Source of the DNA: an uncultured Clostridia bacterium
GTDB taxonomy: Bacteria; Bacillota; Clostridia; TANB77; CAG-508
Reading direction: 5' to 3'
DNA length: 64,000 nt
Assembly: GCA_949482135.1 (NCBI GenBank)
Contig: CASYFC010000009.1
Location: 1 to 64,000 of the forward strand
Every line of letters begins with the position of its first letter. Within the stretch, counting starts at the first letter, position 1. Under the pieces are notes generated by a model that had not been told where the DNA came from, searched no databases, and saw only the letters and a program-made list of their open reading frames with translations. Both the position numbers and the translations under genes were made by a program. This document shows positions 23,678-34,442 of this stretch, one piece after another.

Positions 23678-25912
23678 ATGAAATTTGAACAATGGAATGA
23701 TTTCAAAAGTGGTTCTTGGGAAAATGAAGTAAATGTTAGAGATTTTATTCAAAAAAACTACACACCTTATGAAGGTGATTCATCTTTCTTAGCTGAAGCA
23801 ACAGAAAAAACAAAAAAACTTTGGGATGAAGTATTAGAATTATACAAAAAGGAAAGAGAAGCTGGTGGTGTTTTAGATATTTCAGATGACATTGCTTCAA
23901 CAATTTCAAGTCATGATGCAGGATATATTGATAAGGACTTAGAAGAAATAGTTGGTCTTCAAACAGAAGCTCCTTTAAAAAGAGCAATTATGCCAAATGG
24001 TGGTATAAGAATTGTTGAAAAATCTTGTGCAGCATATAACAGAAAAGTATCTGATAAATTAGAAAATATTTATCATAATTATAGAAGAACACATAATGAT
24101 GGTGTATTTACAGCATACACTCCTGAAATTAGAGCTGCTAGAAGTTCTCACTTAATTACAGGATTACCAGATGGATATGGTCGTGGAAGAATAATTGGTG
24201 ACTATAGAAGAGTTGCATTATATGGTGTTGATTTCTTAATTGAAGAAAAGAAAAAGGATTTTGCAAGACTTATTAATGCTAGTATTTCAGAAGAAATTAT
24301 TAGAGAAAGAGAAGAACACAATGATCAAATTTTAGCATTAGAAGAATTAAAGGTAATGGCTCAAAAATATGGTTTTGATATATCAAGACCTGCAAATAAT
24401 GCAAAAGAAGCTGTTCAATGGACATATTTCGGATATTTAGGAGCTATAAAAGAGCAAAATGGTGCTGCAATGAGTTTAGGTAGAACTGCAACATTTTTAG
24501 ATATATATTTTGAAAGAGATATAAAAAAAGGTGTATTAACAGAAGCAGATGCTCAAGAAATTATGGACCACTTTGTTATGAAATTAAGAATGGTTAGATT
24601 TTTAAGAACTCCTGAATATGATGAACTTTTCAGTGGAGATCCTGTTTGGGTTACTGAAAGTATTGGTGGTATGGGAATTGATGGTAGAACATTAGTTACC
24701 AAAAACTCTTTTAGAGTTCTACACACATTAGAAACTTTAGGTCCTGCTCCAGAACCAAACTTAACAGTTTTATGGTCTACAAGATTACCAAAAGGATTTA
24801 AAAATTACTGTTCAGGTCTTTCTATAAAAACAAGTTCAATCCAATATGAAAATGATGATTTAATGAGAGAATATTGGGGTGATGATTATGGAATAGCTTG
24901 TTGTGTATCTGCAATGAGAATTGGTAAACAAATGCAATTCTTTGGTGCTAGAGCTAATTTAGCAAAAACATTATTATATGCTATTAATGGCGGTAGAGAT
25001 GAGAAATCTGGAAAACAAGTTACAGATAAAATACAACCTATCACTTCCGAATATTTAGACTTTGATGAAGTTTGGGAAAAATTTGATAAAATGTGTGATT
25101 GGGTTGCTAGAGTTTATATAAACGCTTTAAATATAATCCACTATATGCATGATAAATATGCTTATGAAAAATTAGAAATGGCATTACATGATAGAGAAAT
25201 TCTAAGAACTATGGCTTGTGGTATTGCTGGTTTATCTATTGTTGCTGATTCATTCTCTGCAATGAAATATGCTAAAGTAAAAGTTATTAGAGATGAGACT
25301 GGTTTAGCAGTTGATTACCAAGTAGAAGGAGATTTCCCTAAATATGGTAATGACGATGATAGAGTTGATAATATAGCTGTTGATATTGTAAAAATGTTTA
25401 TGAATAAATTAAAACAACAACCAACATACAGAAACTCAAAACAAACAATGTCTATATTAACAATTACATCAAATGTTGTTTATGGTAAAGCAACAGGAAA
25501 AACTCCTGATGGTAGAGAATCAGGTGCTCCATTTGGACCTGGTGCAAACCCAATCCATGGTAGAGATACTCATGGCGCTTTAGCTGTATTAAACACTATG
25601 ACTAAATTACCTTATAAATATGCAGAAGATGGTATATCTTATACTTTTGCTGTAGTTCCTAGTGCCTTAGGACATGATGAAAAAACTAGAGTTGCAAACT
25701 TAACATCTTTACTTGACGGATATTTTGCAAAATTTAGTCATCATATAAATGTAAATGTATTTGATAGAGCTTTACTTGAAGATGCTATGGAACATCCAGA
25801 AAAATATCCTCAACTTACAATAAGAGTTTCTGGATATGCAGTTAATTTTGTAAAATTAACTAGAGAACAACAATTGGATGTTATAAATAGAACAATTCAT
25901 GAAAGAATTTAA
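23678..25912 (+). CDS. pflB: Formate C-acetyltransferase (pyruvate formate-lyase)
   Basis: 744 residues, full length. The enzyme converts pyruvate and CoA to acetyl-CoA and formate in anaerobic fermentation. Active-site Cys408-Cys409 (IACCVSAM) and the glycyl-radical loop RVSGYAVNF (Gly719) are intact. The C-terminal end matches the family, and GGAGG lies just upstream of the ATG. It is followed by a strong hairpin and then pflA, so the activase may be partly under separate control. Arginines are nearly all AGA, which marks it as a native, highly expressed gene. Confidence 0.98.
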   Translation: MKFEQWNDFKSGSWENEVNVRDFIQKNYTPYEGDSSFLAEATEKTKKLWDEVLELYKKEREAGGVLDISDDIASTISSHDAGYIDKDLEEIVGLQTEAPLKRAIMPNGGIRIVEKSCAAYNRKVSDKLENIYHNYRRTHNDGVFTAYTPEIRAARSSHLITGLPDGYGRGRIIGDYRRVALYGVDFLIEEKKKDFARLINASISEEIIREREEHNDQILALEELKVMAQKYGFDISRPANNAKEAVQWTYFGYLGAIKEQNGAAMSLGRTATFLDIYFERDIKKGVLTEADAQEIMDHFVMKLRMVRFLRTPEYDELFSGDPVWVTESIGGMGIDGRTLVTKNSFRVLHTLETLGPAPEPNLTVLWSTRLPKGFKNYCSGLSIKTSSIQYENDDLMREYWGDDYGIACCVSAMRIGKQMQFFGARANLAKTLLYAINGGRDEKSGKQVTDKIQPITSEYLDFDEVWEKFDKMCDWVARVYINALNIIHYMHDKYAYEKLEMALHDREILRTMACGIAGLSIVADSFSAMKYAKVKVIRDETGLAVDYQVEGDFPKYGNDDDRVDNIAVDIVKMFMNKLKQQPTYRNSKQTMSILTITSNVVYGKATGKTPDGRESGAPFGPGANPIHGRDTHGALAVLNTMTKLPYKYAEDGISYTFAVVPSALGHDEKTRVANLTSLLDGYFAKFSHHINVNVFDRALLEDAMEHPEKYPQLTIRVSGYAVNFVKLTREQQLDVINRTIHERI

Positions 25913-25920
25913 TTTAATTT

Positions 25921-25947
25921 GGGAAGCTCTTATGGCTTCCCTTTTTT
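25921..25947 (+). terminator. Terminator/attenuator between pflB and pflA
   Basis: GGGAAGC and GCTTCCC (25921-25927 and 25935-25941) form a stem followed by six T. A TATAAT-like hexamer about 30 bp before the pflA start suggests its own promoter. Confidence 0.8.
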
Positions 25948-25996
25948 ATGATTTTAATGTATAATATATACTGAAATAAAAATATGGAGAAAAATT

Positions 25997-26707
25997 ATGA
26001 TAGGTAATATACACTCAATTGAATCTTTTGGAACTGTTGATGGTCCAGGGATAAGATTCGTAATATTTATGCAAGGATGCACTTTAAAATGTAAATATTG
26101 TCACAATAGAGATACTTGGAAATTAAACTCTGGAAATAGAATGTCTACAGATGAATTAGTTAAAGAAATACTAAATTATGAAACTTATATAGATAATTCA
26201 GGTGGAGGAGTTACTGTTTCTGGTGGAGAACCTCTTTTGCAAGCAGAATTTGTTACAGAACTATTTAAAAAATTAAAAGACTTTGGTATTCATACTGCTC
26301 TTGATACTGCTGGTAGTATACCTCTATCTCCTACAATAAAAGAATTATTAAAATATACCGATTTAGTTTTATTAGATATTAAACATATTGATGATGAAAA
26401 ATCAATTAATCTAACAGGTTTTTCTAATAAAAATAATTTAGAATTCGCAAAATATTTAAATAATGTCAATATTCCTGTATGGATTAGACAAGTTTTAGTT
26501 CCAGGATATACAGATGATAAATTTGATTTACAAAAATTAAAATCTTTTATTAATACACTATCCAATGTAGAAAAAGTAGAAATATTACCCTACCATAATC
26601 TTGGTAAATTTAAATGGAAAGAGCTTGGAGATATATATGAACTTGAAAATGTTGTACCTCCTACTTTTGAAGAAGTAAAAAAGGCAGAACAAATTTTAGG
26701 AATATAA
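25997..26707 (+). CDS. pflA: Pyruvate formate-lyase activating enzyme
   Basis: 236-residue radical SAM protein that installs the glycyl radical on PflB. CxxxCxxC is at Cys28/32/35 ([15 protein letters not shown]). The SAM-binding GGG motif ([11 protein letters not shown]) and the IRQVLVPG and [11 protein letters not shown] segments are all present. Length is normal. It sits 84 bp after pflB. Confidence 0.97.
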   Translation: MIGNIHSIESFGTVDGPGIRFVIFMQGCTLKCKYCHNRDTWKLNSGNRMSTDELVKEILNYETYIDNSGGGVTVSGGEPLLQAEFVTELFKKLKDFGIHTALDTAGSIPLSPTIKELLKYTDLVLLDIKHIDDEKSINLTGFSNKNNLEFAKYLNNVNIPVWIRQVLVPGYTDDKFDLQKLKSFINTLSNVEKVEILPYHNLGKFKWKELGDIYELENVVPPTFEEVKKAEQILGI

Positions 26708-26711
26708 TTTT

Positions 26712-26740
26712 AAGAAGTAGATTTCTCTACTTCTTTTTGT
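26712..26740 (+). terminator. Terminator of pflA
   Basis: A 10-bp perfect stem (AAGAAGTAGA/TCTACTTCTT) is followed by TTTTGTTTT. It may also serve the convergent surface-protein gene. Confidence 0.8.
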
Positions 26741-26776
26741 TTTAGTATTATAAAATTACGACTATTATTTATTTTA

Positions 26777-28108
26777 TTAAAATCCTGTTACAGGAAGTCT
26801 TTTTATACTATTTTTTATCGTAGTGCTATTTTCAATATTATCTTTATTTATCTTCGTATTGTTGTTTTCCTCATTATATACATTTTCTGTGGATTTTGAA
26901 CTCACTTCTATATTTTCAAATTTTTTATTTATTTCTGTTTTATCTTTTAAAGAGTTATTTACAATAACTTCAAATTCCTCATTAAAGTCTAAATTAACTT
27001 CAATTAAATCTGTATATAAATTATATCCCTCTAATGTTTCAATCTCAGAAATATAATATTTCCCTGGAAGCATGTTTTCTAATAATATTTTACCATTTTC
27101 ATCTGTTATTAAATTTTCAACTAGAATATTTTTATTATTATCTAATAAATTAAATTTTACATTTTTCAATCTTTTTTCCGTTCCATATTCTTTTTTTATA
27201 ATTGTTAATTTAGTAAGATTTTTTAAATAATTTTCAGAAAAAGTACAAGTTGCATCTTCATACATATATCCAGTTATAGCATAGTTTTGTGTTCCAGCAA
27301 TTGTTGTCTTTCCATACAATACTGGTTTTGTTTTTATATTAGCTTTTATATCTAATTTGAATTGTCCATTTTGATTTAATTCTTTTATAGGAATTGTAAT
27401 TTTGAATTTTTCTCCAATTTTAAATGTATTTTTTTCATTATTATTTAAATCTGTTAATTTTAAATTTTTAGTAATATCTCCACTTATATTAACCAAATAT
27501 TCACCTTGACCTACTTTAGAATTTAATGTATATATTTTGCTAACAAATTCATTTTTTTCAATATTCCATGTATTATCTGATGAAATTGAAATTTGTTCAT
27601 TATCAGGTGTTTCTATTGATTTTCTTGCATTATCAACAATTTTAAGCAAAGCTTGATATGTTCTTCTTCCTGCATCCGTATCTACTGGAGAATAATAGCT
27701 AGGATCCATATCATAATATATAGTGTAAATAGCAAATTTGGTTGCTGAAAATGCTTCCTCTCTATTTGCAACTCCTAGTTCTTCTATAGTTTTATATGGA
27801 TAACCATTAATAATAGCTCTCCATAATTTTACATCCTTGAATTTGCTAGTTACATCAACTGCATAATTTCCTATTCCTCCCGTTCCTATACCATTTAATT
27901 CTGGATCTATGCAATAAGCTGGATACTCTTTACCATCTTTTTTATAAACCACATAATCTGTATGCTTTAAGCTATCTTCATGTTTTAAATATACCTCACA
28001 TGCTCCTAAAGAAACTAAATCTTTTCTTCCAACTTCAAATGCAAAACAATTAGAAAACGCACTTATTAACGTTATTAATATAATACTTGATATTATTATT
28101 TTTTTCAT
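26777..28108 (-). CDS. Surface protein with thioester-type and SpaA-like domains, ending at LPVTGF
   Basis: 443 residues. A signal peptide (~1-23) is followed by a thioester-domain-like region: the YPAYCIDPE motif supplies Cys66, and FSATKFAIYTIYYD is the counterpart of the TQxA motif. In this family the Gln of TQxA bonds to the Cys; here it is Lys124, so a classical thioester cannot form. A SpaA/Cna-B domain (~290-365; LTIIKKEYGTEKRL, YISEIETLEGY) follows, then an Asn/Ser/Thr stalk. The protein ends RLPVTGF-stop: a sortase motif with no hydrophobic helix or positive tail, and no such tail in other frames downstream. A sortase gene lies 46 bp upstream in the same operon. Confidence 0.75.
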   Translation of the reverse strand: MKKIIISSIILITLISAFSNCFAFEVGRKDLVSLGACEVYLKHEDSLKHTDYVVYKKDGKEYPAYCIDPELNGIGTGGIGNYAVDVTSKFKDVKLWRAIINGYPYKTIEELGVANREEAFSATKFAIYTIYYDMDPSYYSPVDTDAGRRTYQALLKIVDNARKSIETPDNEQISISSDNTWNIEKNEFVSKIYTLNSKVGQGEYLVNISGDITKNLKLTDLNNNEKNTFKIGEKFKITIPIKELNQNGQFKLDIKANIKTKPVLYGKTTIAGTQNYAITGYMYEDATCTFSENYLKNLTKLTIIKKEYGTEKRLKNVKFNLLDNNKNILVENLITDENGKILLENMLPGKYYISEIETLEGYNLYTDLIEVNLDFNEEFEVIVNNSLKDKTEINKKFENIEVSSKSTENVYNEENNNTKINKDNIENSTTIKNSIKRLPVTGF

Positions 28109-28154
28109 TTATTTTATTCAAAGTAAATACTAATGTAATTACTTCTCTCCCTTC

Positions 28155-28712
28155 TTAATTAATTTTAATTCCCTGAATACATCTTCTAGTTTCAGGTTGA
28201 TTTTCAACACAAGTAATTAGTGTTATAATGTTTTCTTCCGTATTTTCTAAAATTTCAACATTTGTATCTTTAATAATATTTTGGGAATTTACTTTATAAA
28301 TATTTTTAATTCCATTATAAGAGTAGTAAATTTCATCTCCGATTTCTAATTCTTTCAAGTTTTCAAAATAATTTACTGGATATCCTCTATTATGTGCCGC
28401 TAAAACAATATTTCCATTTTGTTTTGATGTTTCTTCAAAATGCCCAATGTAATTATTTAAAATTTCACTAGAAGTGCCTTCTGCAATATCTGCTTTTAAA
28501 TTAATACTAGGGATTTCCAATATCCATTCTTGATTATAAATAATATTTTCATTATTGTTTAAAGTATTAGAAATATCTACTATTTCATTTGTATGATTAC
28601 TATTTCCAACACAAGTATTACTGTAATTATTTATTTTAAATACTAATAAAAAAATAATTGTTATGAAAATAGCAAAAAGTTTTAAATTAATGATCTTAAA
28701 ACAAACTCTCAC
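28155..28712 (-). CDS. Sortase
   Basis: 185 residues with one N-terminal membrane anchor (~10-28) and a sortase barrel. Catalytic residues are visible as AAHNRG (His107), LITC (Cys168) and the RRC motif (Arg176/177). Size and the LEIGDEIYYSYNG segment fit class D/E housekeeping-type enzymes. The start is uncertain: GTG 28712 is used because no in-frame ATG exists, and its spacing from the AAGAGG is poor. Its obvious partner is the LPVTGF protein encoded directly downstream. Confidence 0.85.
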   Translation of the reverse strand: MRVCFKIINLKLFAIFITIIFLLVFKINNYSNTCVGNSNHTNEIVDISNTLNNNENIIYNQEWILEIPSINLKADIAEGTSSEILNNYIGHFEETSKQNGNIVLAAHNRGYPVNYFENLKELEIGDEIYYSYNGIKNIYKVNSQNIIKDTNVEILENTEENIITLITCVENQPETRRCIQGIKIN

Positions 28713-28861
28713 CTCTTTTCATATTAAATTTTTAAAATTGATTTTTTTAGTCAGAAATGACTATAAGAAATAATTTATTTTAGAAATAAATTTGAATTAT
28801 AATACTACGGATTTTTCATTTTGTAAATACTTTTGGTGAAAAATTGTTATTTCATTAAATA

Positions 28862-28900
28862 AAAAATGAAATTTAAGGAACGTCCCTAAATTTCATTTTT
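28862..28900 (-). terminator. Palindromic terminator with GGAACGTCC core
   Basis: Arms AAAAATGAAATTTA and TAAATTTCATTTTT flank the core AGGAACGTCCC. It lies just downstream of the histidine kinase stop. The same core sequence recurs in the terminator at 38168-38204. Confidence 0.75.
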
Positions 28901-28916
28901 CTCACACAAATAACAA

Positions 28917-30428
28917 TTATTTCGCCTTAGGAATTTCAAAATAAAATTCAACTCCATCTTTTTTATTAGTTACTCCATAATTACAATTATATTTAGTCAT
29001 AATTGCTTTTACAAGAGCAAGACCAATTCCAGTACCACCTTTAGAACGTTGTCTCGATTCATCAATCTTATAAAATCTAGTCCAAATTCTATTTAAGTTT
29101 TCTTGGTCAATATTCTTTCCTGTATTAAATACTGAAACTTTTAATTTATTTGGATCTTTTGCATTTTTAATTGATATTTTAATTTTTTTATTTCCATTTA
29201 CTTCTAGTACATTTTTTATTGCATTAGTAAAATAATTACTTACAACTTGCTCAATATAAAAGTCATCAGCATATATGTTTATTGAATTTTCTTCTTTGAA
29301 TTCTACCTCTATATTTTTTTCATCAAGTACAACTTTAGAATTTCTAATAACTTCATTTATAAGCTCTACAACATCAAATTTTGTATCATTAAATTTTCTA
29401 TCTTCATATTCTAGTTTCATAAGCTCTAATAATCTTTTAACTAATTTATCCATTTTATTTGCTTCATCTAGAATAACTTCTGCATAGAATTTCTTGTTTT
29501 CTTCATCTGAAATTACATTATCTACTAAACCTTCTGCATATCCTTGTATTAAAGCAATTGGAGTTTTTAGTTCATGAGAAACATCTGAAATAAATTGTTT
29601 TCTCATTTCATCTATTTTGGATTTTTCTTCAATATCTCTTTCAAGTTCTGAGTTACTTACTTTTAACTGATTAATTGTTTCTTCAAGTTTATCTGAAAGA
29701 ATATTGATGCTTTTTCCTAACTCATCTATTTCATCTTCATTATCATTGATTCTATATTTTCTTTTGAAATTCAAATTACTCATTTCATTTGCAATATCAT
29801 TAAGTTCTTCAATTGGTTTTGTAAATCTTTGGGTAACAAAAGTAATTGCAACTCCTCCTAAAGCAATTGCTGCAATACCTATTATATAAATAAATTTATT
29901 AGAAACTCCGGCACTTTGTTCTAGTGGAGTTATTGGCATTCTAATATAAATTTTATTTTGATTGTCAAGTGTTCCATCTAATAAAACATATGGCAATCCT
30001 GTTCTTTTACTTTTTATTTTTCTAATACTAACATTATCATGAGAGTATAATATATCTGATTTATTAAATATATTATATTTTACTTCATATTTTACCTCAT
30101 TAAGATTTCCAAAATCTGGAACATAATTTTTATTTGTAGAATATACAATTTCTTCTCCATTTAAAATTAAAAATTCAAAATTATTATTTACTTCCATTTT
30201 TTCAAGTTCAATATTGTAAATGTTTTGTGCTTCTTCATTCATGACTTTTGGAAGATTATTATTTATAAAGTCATATACACTTAATGATGCATTTTTTTTA
30301 GAATAGTAATAAACAGTTTCTAAAACTGTATTATTAATTATAATAAAAAACGCAATTATCATACCTATTACAACACATAATGTAAGAAATAACTTAACAC
30401 GAACTGATTTCAAAAATTTTTTTTTCAT
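28917..30428 (-). CDS. Sensor histidine kinase
   Basis: 503 residues with start ATG 30428 (MKKKFLKSVRVKL), because GGAG lies 8 bp upstream within the longer alternative. Two membrane helices (~11-31 and ~175-200) flank an extracellular sensor. A HAMP domain follows (RFTKPIEELNDIANEMSNL), then the dimerisation helix with SDVSHELKTPI (phospho-accepting His) and an ATPase domain with the N box (NYFTNAIKN) and G box (GGTGIGLAL). It is encoded with the response regulator just upstream, separated by a hairpin. The stimulus is unknown; the sortase/surface operon next to it may be a target. Confidence 0.95.
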   Translation of the reverse strand: MKKKFLKSVRVKLFLTLCVVIGMIIAFFIIINNTVLETVYYYSKKNASLSVYDFINNNLPKVMNEEAQNIYNIELEKMEVNNNFEFLILNGEEIVYSTNKNYVPDFGNLNEVKYEVKYNIFNKSDILYSHDNVSIRKIKSKRTGLPYVLLDGTLDNQNKIYIRMPITPLEQSAGVSNKFIYIIGIAAIALGGVAITFVTQRFTKPIEELNDIANEMSNLNFKRKYRINDNEDEIDELGKSINILSDKLEETINQLKVSNSELERDIEEKSKIDEMRKQFISDVSHELKTPIALIQGYAEGLVDNVISDEENKKFYAEVILDEANKMDKLVKRLLELMKLEYEDRKFNDTKFDVVELINEVIRNSKVVLDEKNIEVEFKEENSINIYADDFYIEQVVSNYFTNAIKNVLEVNGNKKIKISIKNAKDPNKLKVSVFNTGKNIDQENLNRIWTRFYKIDESRQRSKGGTGIGLALVKAIMTKYNCNYGVTNKKDGVEFYFEIPKAK

Positions 30429-30457
30429 AATTTTCTCCATTTATTTTAAGATTAAAA

Positions 30458-30493
30458 GAGCCACTATTAAAATTAATTATATTATAGTGGCTC
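30458..30493 (-). terminator. Hairpin between response regulator and kinase genes
   Basis: GAGCCACTAT and ATAGTGGCTC form a 10-bp stem followed by TTTTAA on the minus strand. It would reduce read-through from regulator to kinase, an attenuating arrangement. Confidence 0.7.
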
Positions 30494-30499
30494 ATATTT

Positions 30500-31180
30500 T
30501 TATTTTATTTCAAATTTATATCCAATTCCTCTAATAGTTTGAATATGCTTTCCTTTTTTCCCTAGCTTATGTCTAATTTTTTTGATGTGACTATCTATAG
30601 TTCTTGAATCTCCATAATAATCATAATTCCATACAGTATTTAAAATTTTATCTCTTGATAATGCTATGTTTTCGTTTTCTAATAAATATTTTAATAATTC
30701 ATATTCTCTAAAACTAAATTCTACTTGTTTACCATCAACACTTACAGTTCTACCATCATTATCTATAACAATTCCATCATAGCTTTTTAATTCTTTCGTT
30801 TCTGGCATACTTCTTTTTAAAATTGCTTCTACTCTTGCTACCAAGATTTTTGGACTAAATGGTTTTGTAATATATTCATCAACACCAAGTTCAAATCCAA
30901 ATAATTCATCTTGTTCTTCTGCTCTTGCTGTAAGCATAACAATTGGAAGTGTCTTATTTTCTTGACGAATTTGACGAAGTACAGACCACCCATCAAGTTT
31001 AGGCATCATAACATCTAGCAAAATTAAATTTATTTTTTCTTTGTTTTCCTCATAAACTTTTAAAGCTTTTTCTCCATCTTCTGCTTCTAAAATATTATAA
31101 TTTTTTTGCATTAAGAAGTCTTTTATTAATTTTCTCATCCTAGATTCATCATCTACTACTAATATGCTTAAATCTCCCAT
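30500..31180 (-). CDS. OmpR/PhoB-family response regulator
   Basis: 226 residues. The receiver domain (1-120) has the acidic pair D10/D11, phospho-acceptor Asp56 (LILLDVMMP), the conserved Thr in MLTAR and Lys in ITKPFS. The C-terminal winged helix (~130-225) contains FSFREYELLKYL and DSHIKKIRHKLG. It pairs with the kinase downstream. Confidence 0.96.
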   Translation of the reverse strand: MGDLSILVVDDESRMRKLIKDFLMQKNYNILEAEDGEKALKVYEENKEKINLILLDVMMPKLDGWSVLRQIRQENKTLPIVMLTARAEEQDELFGFELGVDEYITKPFSPKILVARVEAILKRSMPETKELKSYDGIVIDNDGRTVSVDGKQVEFSFREYELLKYLLENENIALSRDKILNTVWNYDYYGDSRTIDSHIKKIRHKLGKKGKHIQTIRGIGYKFEIK

Positions 31181-31271
31181 AAGCTACCTCCAATAAATTT
31201 ATAGCAATTTTACTATAACATAATATTTATATACTATTATTATGTCTTTTGTGTGAACATTTAGTTTCCAA

Positions 31272-33041
31272 TTAGTTATTAGTAATATTTTTTAACTCTT
31301 TTAAATTTTTTCTAAAATAATCAAAAGCTATTTCATAAGTTTCTTCTTTTTCCAAATCTACATCAACCATTCTAAGCAATGATAATGAATCTTTTGATCC
31401 TCCTTGACTTAACATATTAATGTATTTTTCAACATACCCTTTTTCTCCAGATAATATTTTACTTGCAATTACTATTGCAGATGTAATTCCTGTTGAATAT
31501 TTATATACATAAAAGCATCTATAAAAATGTGGTATTCTTGCCCATTCATATTTTATTTCTTCATCTATAATACACGAACTTCCAAAATATTTTTTAACAA
31601 GTTCATAATATATATCATTTAACATATCTGATGTTAAGCTTTCTCCAAGCTCGATTTTTGAATGTACATCTTTTTCAAATTCTGCAAACATTGACTGTCT
31701 AATTAAAGTCGCTCTTATCATATCTAATTGCTCATTTATTAATGCAGCTTTTTTATTATTATCTTTCTCTTTATTTATTAGATAATTTGCAAGCAAGATT
31801 TCATTTACAGTTGAAGCAACTTCTGCAACCATTATTGTATAATTTGCATTAATAATATTTTGATTTTTACTTGCATAATAACTATGCATTGAATGTCCAA
31901 GTTCATGTGCAATCGTTGATACATCTCTTGAACAATTTATATAATTTAATAAAACAAATGGATGAACACTATGCACTCCCATACTATATGCTCCACTCAT
32001 TTTGTTTTCTTTTGTATATACATCTAACCATTTATTTTCAAAAGCATGTTTTAACATAGATGTATATTCTTCTCCCATAATTGCTAATGCATCTAAAACA
32101 ATTTGCTTTGCATCATTATACTCAATCTTTTTATTTTCTATATCTAATGTATTTACATATACATCATACATATGAACTTGTTCTTTACCTAAAAGTTTTG
32201 CTTTTAGATCTATATATTCATGATTTAAATATAAATTTTTATTTACTTCTTTTAATAAAGTTTCATATACTTCTGGATTTGAATCATCATTATTTGTTGC
32301 AGATTCTAAAGATGATTTATAATTTCTAATTTTGCTTGAAATAATTCTTGTTTTTACTCTTGTTAAATATAATTCTGTGATTGTATTTATATGTTTTTTA
32401 TATAATGCATACATAGATTCAAATGCTTGTTTTCTGATTTCTTCATCTTTGCTCATTAAATAATTTGAGAAAAGTGCTGAATTCATTGGCAATTCATTTC
32501 CGTCTTTATCTATTATGGATTTATATTCAAATTCTGTATTTGTAAATATATCGTAAATATTTTCTGAACTTGAAAAGATTTCTGAATATTTTGCTAAAAC
32601 ACCTTCCACTTCTTCTGATAAAATATGCTTTTTTTCTTTCATAATATCTCTTATTGTTTTTTCATATTCTTTCATTCTAGAATCTTTTAAATATTCTTCT
32701 AATCTTTCATCAGGTATTTTACTAATTTCAGGTGAAATAAAGCTTTCAGCCTCTGAAAACTTAGTAGTAATTGCTTCAACTTTTTTATAAAGTTTTATAC
32801 TTTCTTGATTTGACATATCTTGATGATATTTAAGCATGCTATAGGCATAAATTTTTTCATGAAGCTCTAATGCCTTTTCTAAATTTTTGTAACAATTAAA
32901 AATTTCATCTACTCCATTTGCTAATTTTCCTTTGTATTGTATTATTTTATCTAAATACGAATATAATTCATTTATTGCTTCTTCTAATGCTTCTTCATTT
33001 TGAAAAATTTCTGTTAAATCCCAATTTAAGTTATTTTCCAT
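31272..33041 (-). CDS. pepF: Oligoendopeptidase F (M3B zinc peptidase)
   Basis: 589 residues, typical for the family. The zinc site HELGHSMHSYYA lies near residue 385, with the downstream Glu in TIMVAEVASTVNE. The N-terminal helical region and the ARIPHFYRCFYVYKYSTG segment near the C-terminus, which holds the substrate tyrosines, match PepF. A cytosolic enzyme that trims oligopeptides. Confidence 0.95.
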   Translation of the reverse strand: MENNLNWDLTEIFQNEEALEEAINELYSYLDKIIQYKGKLANGVDEIFNCYKNLEKALELHEKIYAYSMLKYHQDMSNQESIKLYKKVEAITTKFSEAESFISPEISKIPDERLEEYLKDSRMKEYEKTIRDIMKEKKHILSEEVEGVLAKYSEIFSSSENIYDIFTNTEFEYKSIIDKDGNELPMNSALFSNYLMSKDEEIRKQAFESMYALYKKHINTITELYLTRVKTRIISSKIRNYKSSLESATNNDDSNPEVYETLLKEVNKNLYLNHEYIDLKAKLLGKEQVHMYDVYVNTLDIENKKIEYNDAKQIVLDALAIMGEEYTSMLKHAFENKWLDVYTKENKMSGAYSMGVHSVHPFVLLNYINCSRDVSTIAHELGHSMHSYYASKNQNIINANYTIMVAEVASTVNEILLANYLINKEKDNNKKAALINEQLDMIRATLIRQSMFAEFEKDVHSKIELGESLTSDMLNDIYYELVKKYFGSSCIIDEEIKYEWARIPHFYRCFYVYKYSTGITSAIVIASKILSGEKGYVEKYINMLSQGGSKDSLSLLRMVDVDLEKEETYEIAFDYFRKNLKELKNITNN

Positions 33042-33222
33042 TAAAAAATCCCCTTTTCTTTAATTAAAATTTAGTATTTTCACCAAAAAATTTTTTTGAA
33101 GAAAACTAAAAATTTGATTTGCTAACATTTTATCATAGAAACTTTATCTTGAGCAACAAATTTATTTACATTTTCAATTTCTGTGATATAATAATGATAT
33201 GATGAATAAGGAGGTAGCTGGT

Positions 33223-33768
33223 ATGAAGCTTAACTCAGATGACCAAACTTTAGCTGAAAGTAAAATTCTTTTGCTTTACATTTTAAGTAAAGTTGGAAAA
33301 CCTATCTCTCATAACGAACTATTAGATTTAGTTACATCAATTGTAGATATGAATTACTTTTACTTTCAACAGTTTTTACTAGACTTATTAGAAGATAATT
33401 ATATATACACTTATAAAAAGGAAGATAACGATATTTATGAAATTACTGAAGATGGAAAAAACGCAATAGAACTTACAATAGATATTATTCCTGGAATTTT
33501 AAAATTAGAGGTTGATAGCAAATTTAAAGAAAATTTAGATAATATAAAAGATAAATTTTCTATTTCTGCTGAATATAGCCCTCTTACCGAAAAATCTTTT
33601 TCTGTAAGATGCAAAATTGTTGAAAATAATATTACTATTTTTGACTTGCAAGCTCATGCAGGTTCTGGTGAGCAAGCAAAAAAAATAGTTGAAAACTGGA
33701 ATAATAATGCTACAGAAATTTATCCTAAGCTTTTAGAGTTATTAATAGAAACTAATGAAAACCAATAA
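33223..33768 (+). CDS. DUF4364 family protein
   Basis: 181 residues starting at ATG 33223, where AAGGAGG sits at ideal spacing; an upstream ATG in frame has none. The N-terminal winged-helix-like part (LAESKILLLYILSKVGKPIS; NYIYTYKKEDNDIYEITEDG) and the beta-rich C-terminal domain (FSVRCKIVENN) match DUF4364, a clostridial family thought to be DNA-binding. It is a single-gene transcription unit ended by a strong terminator. Confidence 0.88.
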   Translation: MKLNSDDQTLAESKILLLYILSKVGKPISHNELLDLVTSIVDMNYFYFQQFLLDLLEDNYIYTYKKEDNDIYEITEDGKNAIELTIDIIPGILKLEVDSKFKENLDNIKDKFSISAEYSPLTEKSFSVRCKIVENNITIFDLQAHAGSGEQAKKIVENWNNNATEIYPKLLELLIETNENQ

Positions 33769-33801
33769 TATAGAGTGGACTCTCTATATTATTGGTTTTT
33801 T
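33760..33801. terminator. Strong terminator overlapping the DUF4364 stop codon
   Basis: A 16-bp perfect stem (AACCAATAATATAGAG with CTCTATATTATTGGTT) is followed by six T. The leftward membrane-protein gene ends inside the same region, so it works in both directions. Confidence 0.85.
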
Positions 33802-34393
33802 AAATAATATATATGATAAATAATATTATTGCTATAACTGGATTTACTTTATTTAATATTGGTAACTTTATTTTATATTCTATCCAAAATAAAATTACTA
33901 ATACAATACTTGTTTCAATATTTTTAATTATCAAAAAATCTAAGACTTTTTGTGTAGAAAGCAATATTGAATATTCATATATGTAACTTGGTGAGAAAAA
34001 TAAATATACGCAATAAACTATTCTCCATAATGTATTCATTGCAAAAATACTTATAATTTTTGAACTTTTCTTTAATTCATTTTTTTGAAAAATATATATC
34101 ATTATAGAAAAAGCTATACCTTCTAGTAATATTGATATAGCTGGATTTATTACTTTATCTATTCTTATATTGGTAAACAAATCCAATAATTTTATACTTG
34201 CACTTATTATTGATATTAAAAATATCGATCTTATTTTTCTGGTAGATTTATAAGCTTGATTCATAAAGAAAAATGCAAGTGGACACAATATTATGGTACT
34301 ACTCATATTAGTTAAATGAATTAAATATCCCAAAGTAGCTTCAAGTATTCCCCATACTGCTCCATAGAAAATATTAACATATAAAAAAGGCAT
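33800..34393 (-). CDS. Hypothetical membrane protein, ~6 TM helices
   Basis: 197 residues, almost entirely hydrophobic, with about six helices (~5-27, 30-48, 56-75, 84-102, 115-135 and 148-195 region). The GAVWGILEATLGYLIHL opening is reminiscent of small ECF-type transport subunits but is not diagnostic. It is the last gene of the leftward molybdenum hydroxylase operon, so transport or membrane linkage for that enzyme is possible. Confidence 0.55.
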   Translation of the reverse strand: MPFLYVNIFYGAVWGILEATLGYLIHLTNMSSTIILCPLAFFFMNQAYKSTRKIRSIFLISIISASIKLLDLFTNIRIDKVINPAISILLEGIAFSIMIYIFQKNELKKSSKIISIFAMNTLWRIVYCVYLFFSPSYIYEYSILLSTQKVLDFLIIKNIETSIVLVILFWIEYKIKLPILNKVNPVIAIILFIIYII

Positions 34394-34442
34394 ATTTTGG
34401 TTTCCTTTCTATAATCATTTATATGTCATTTTTTTATTTATA

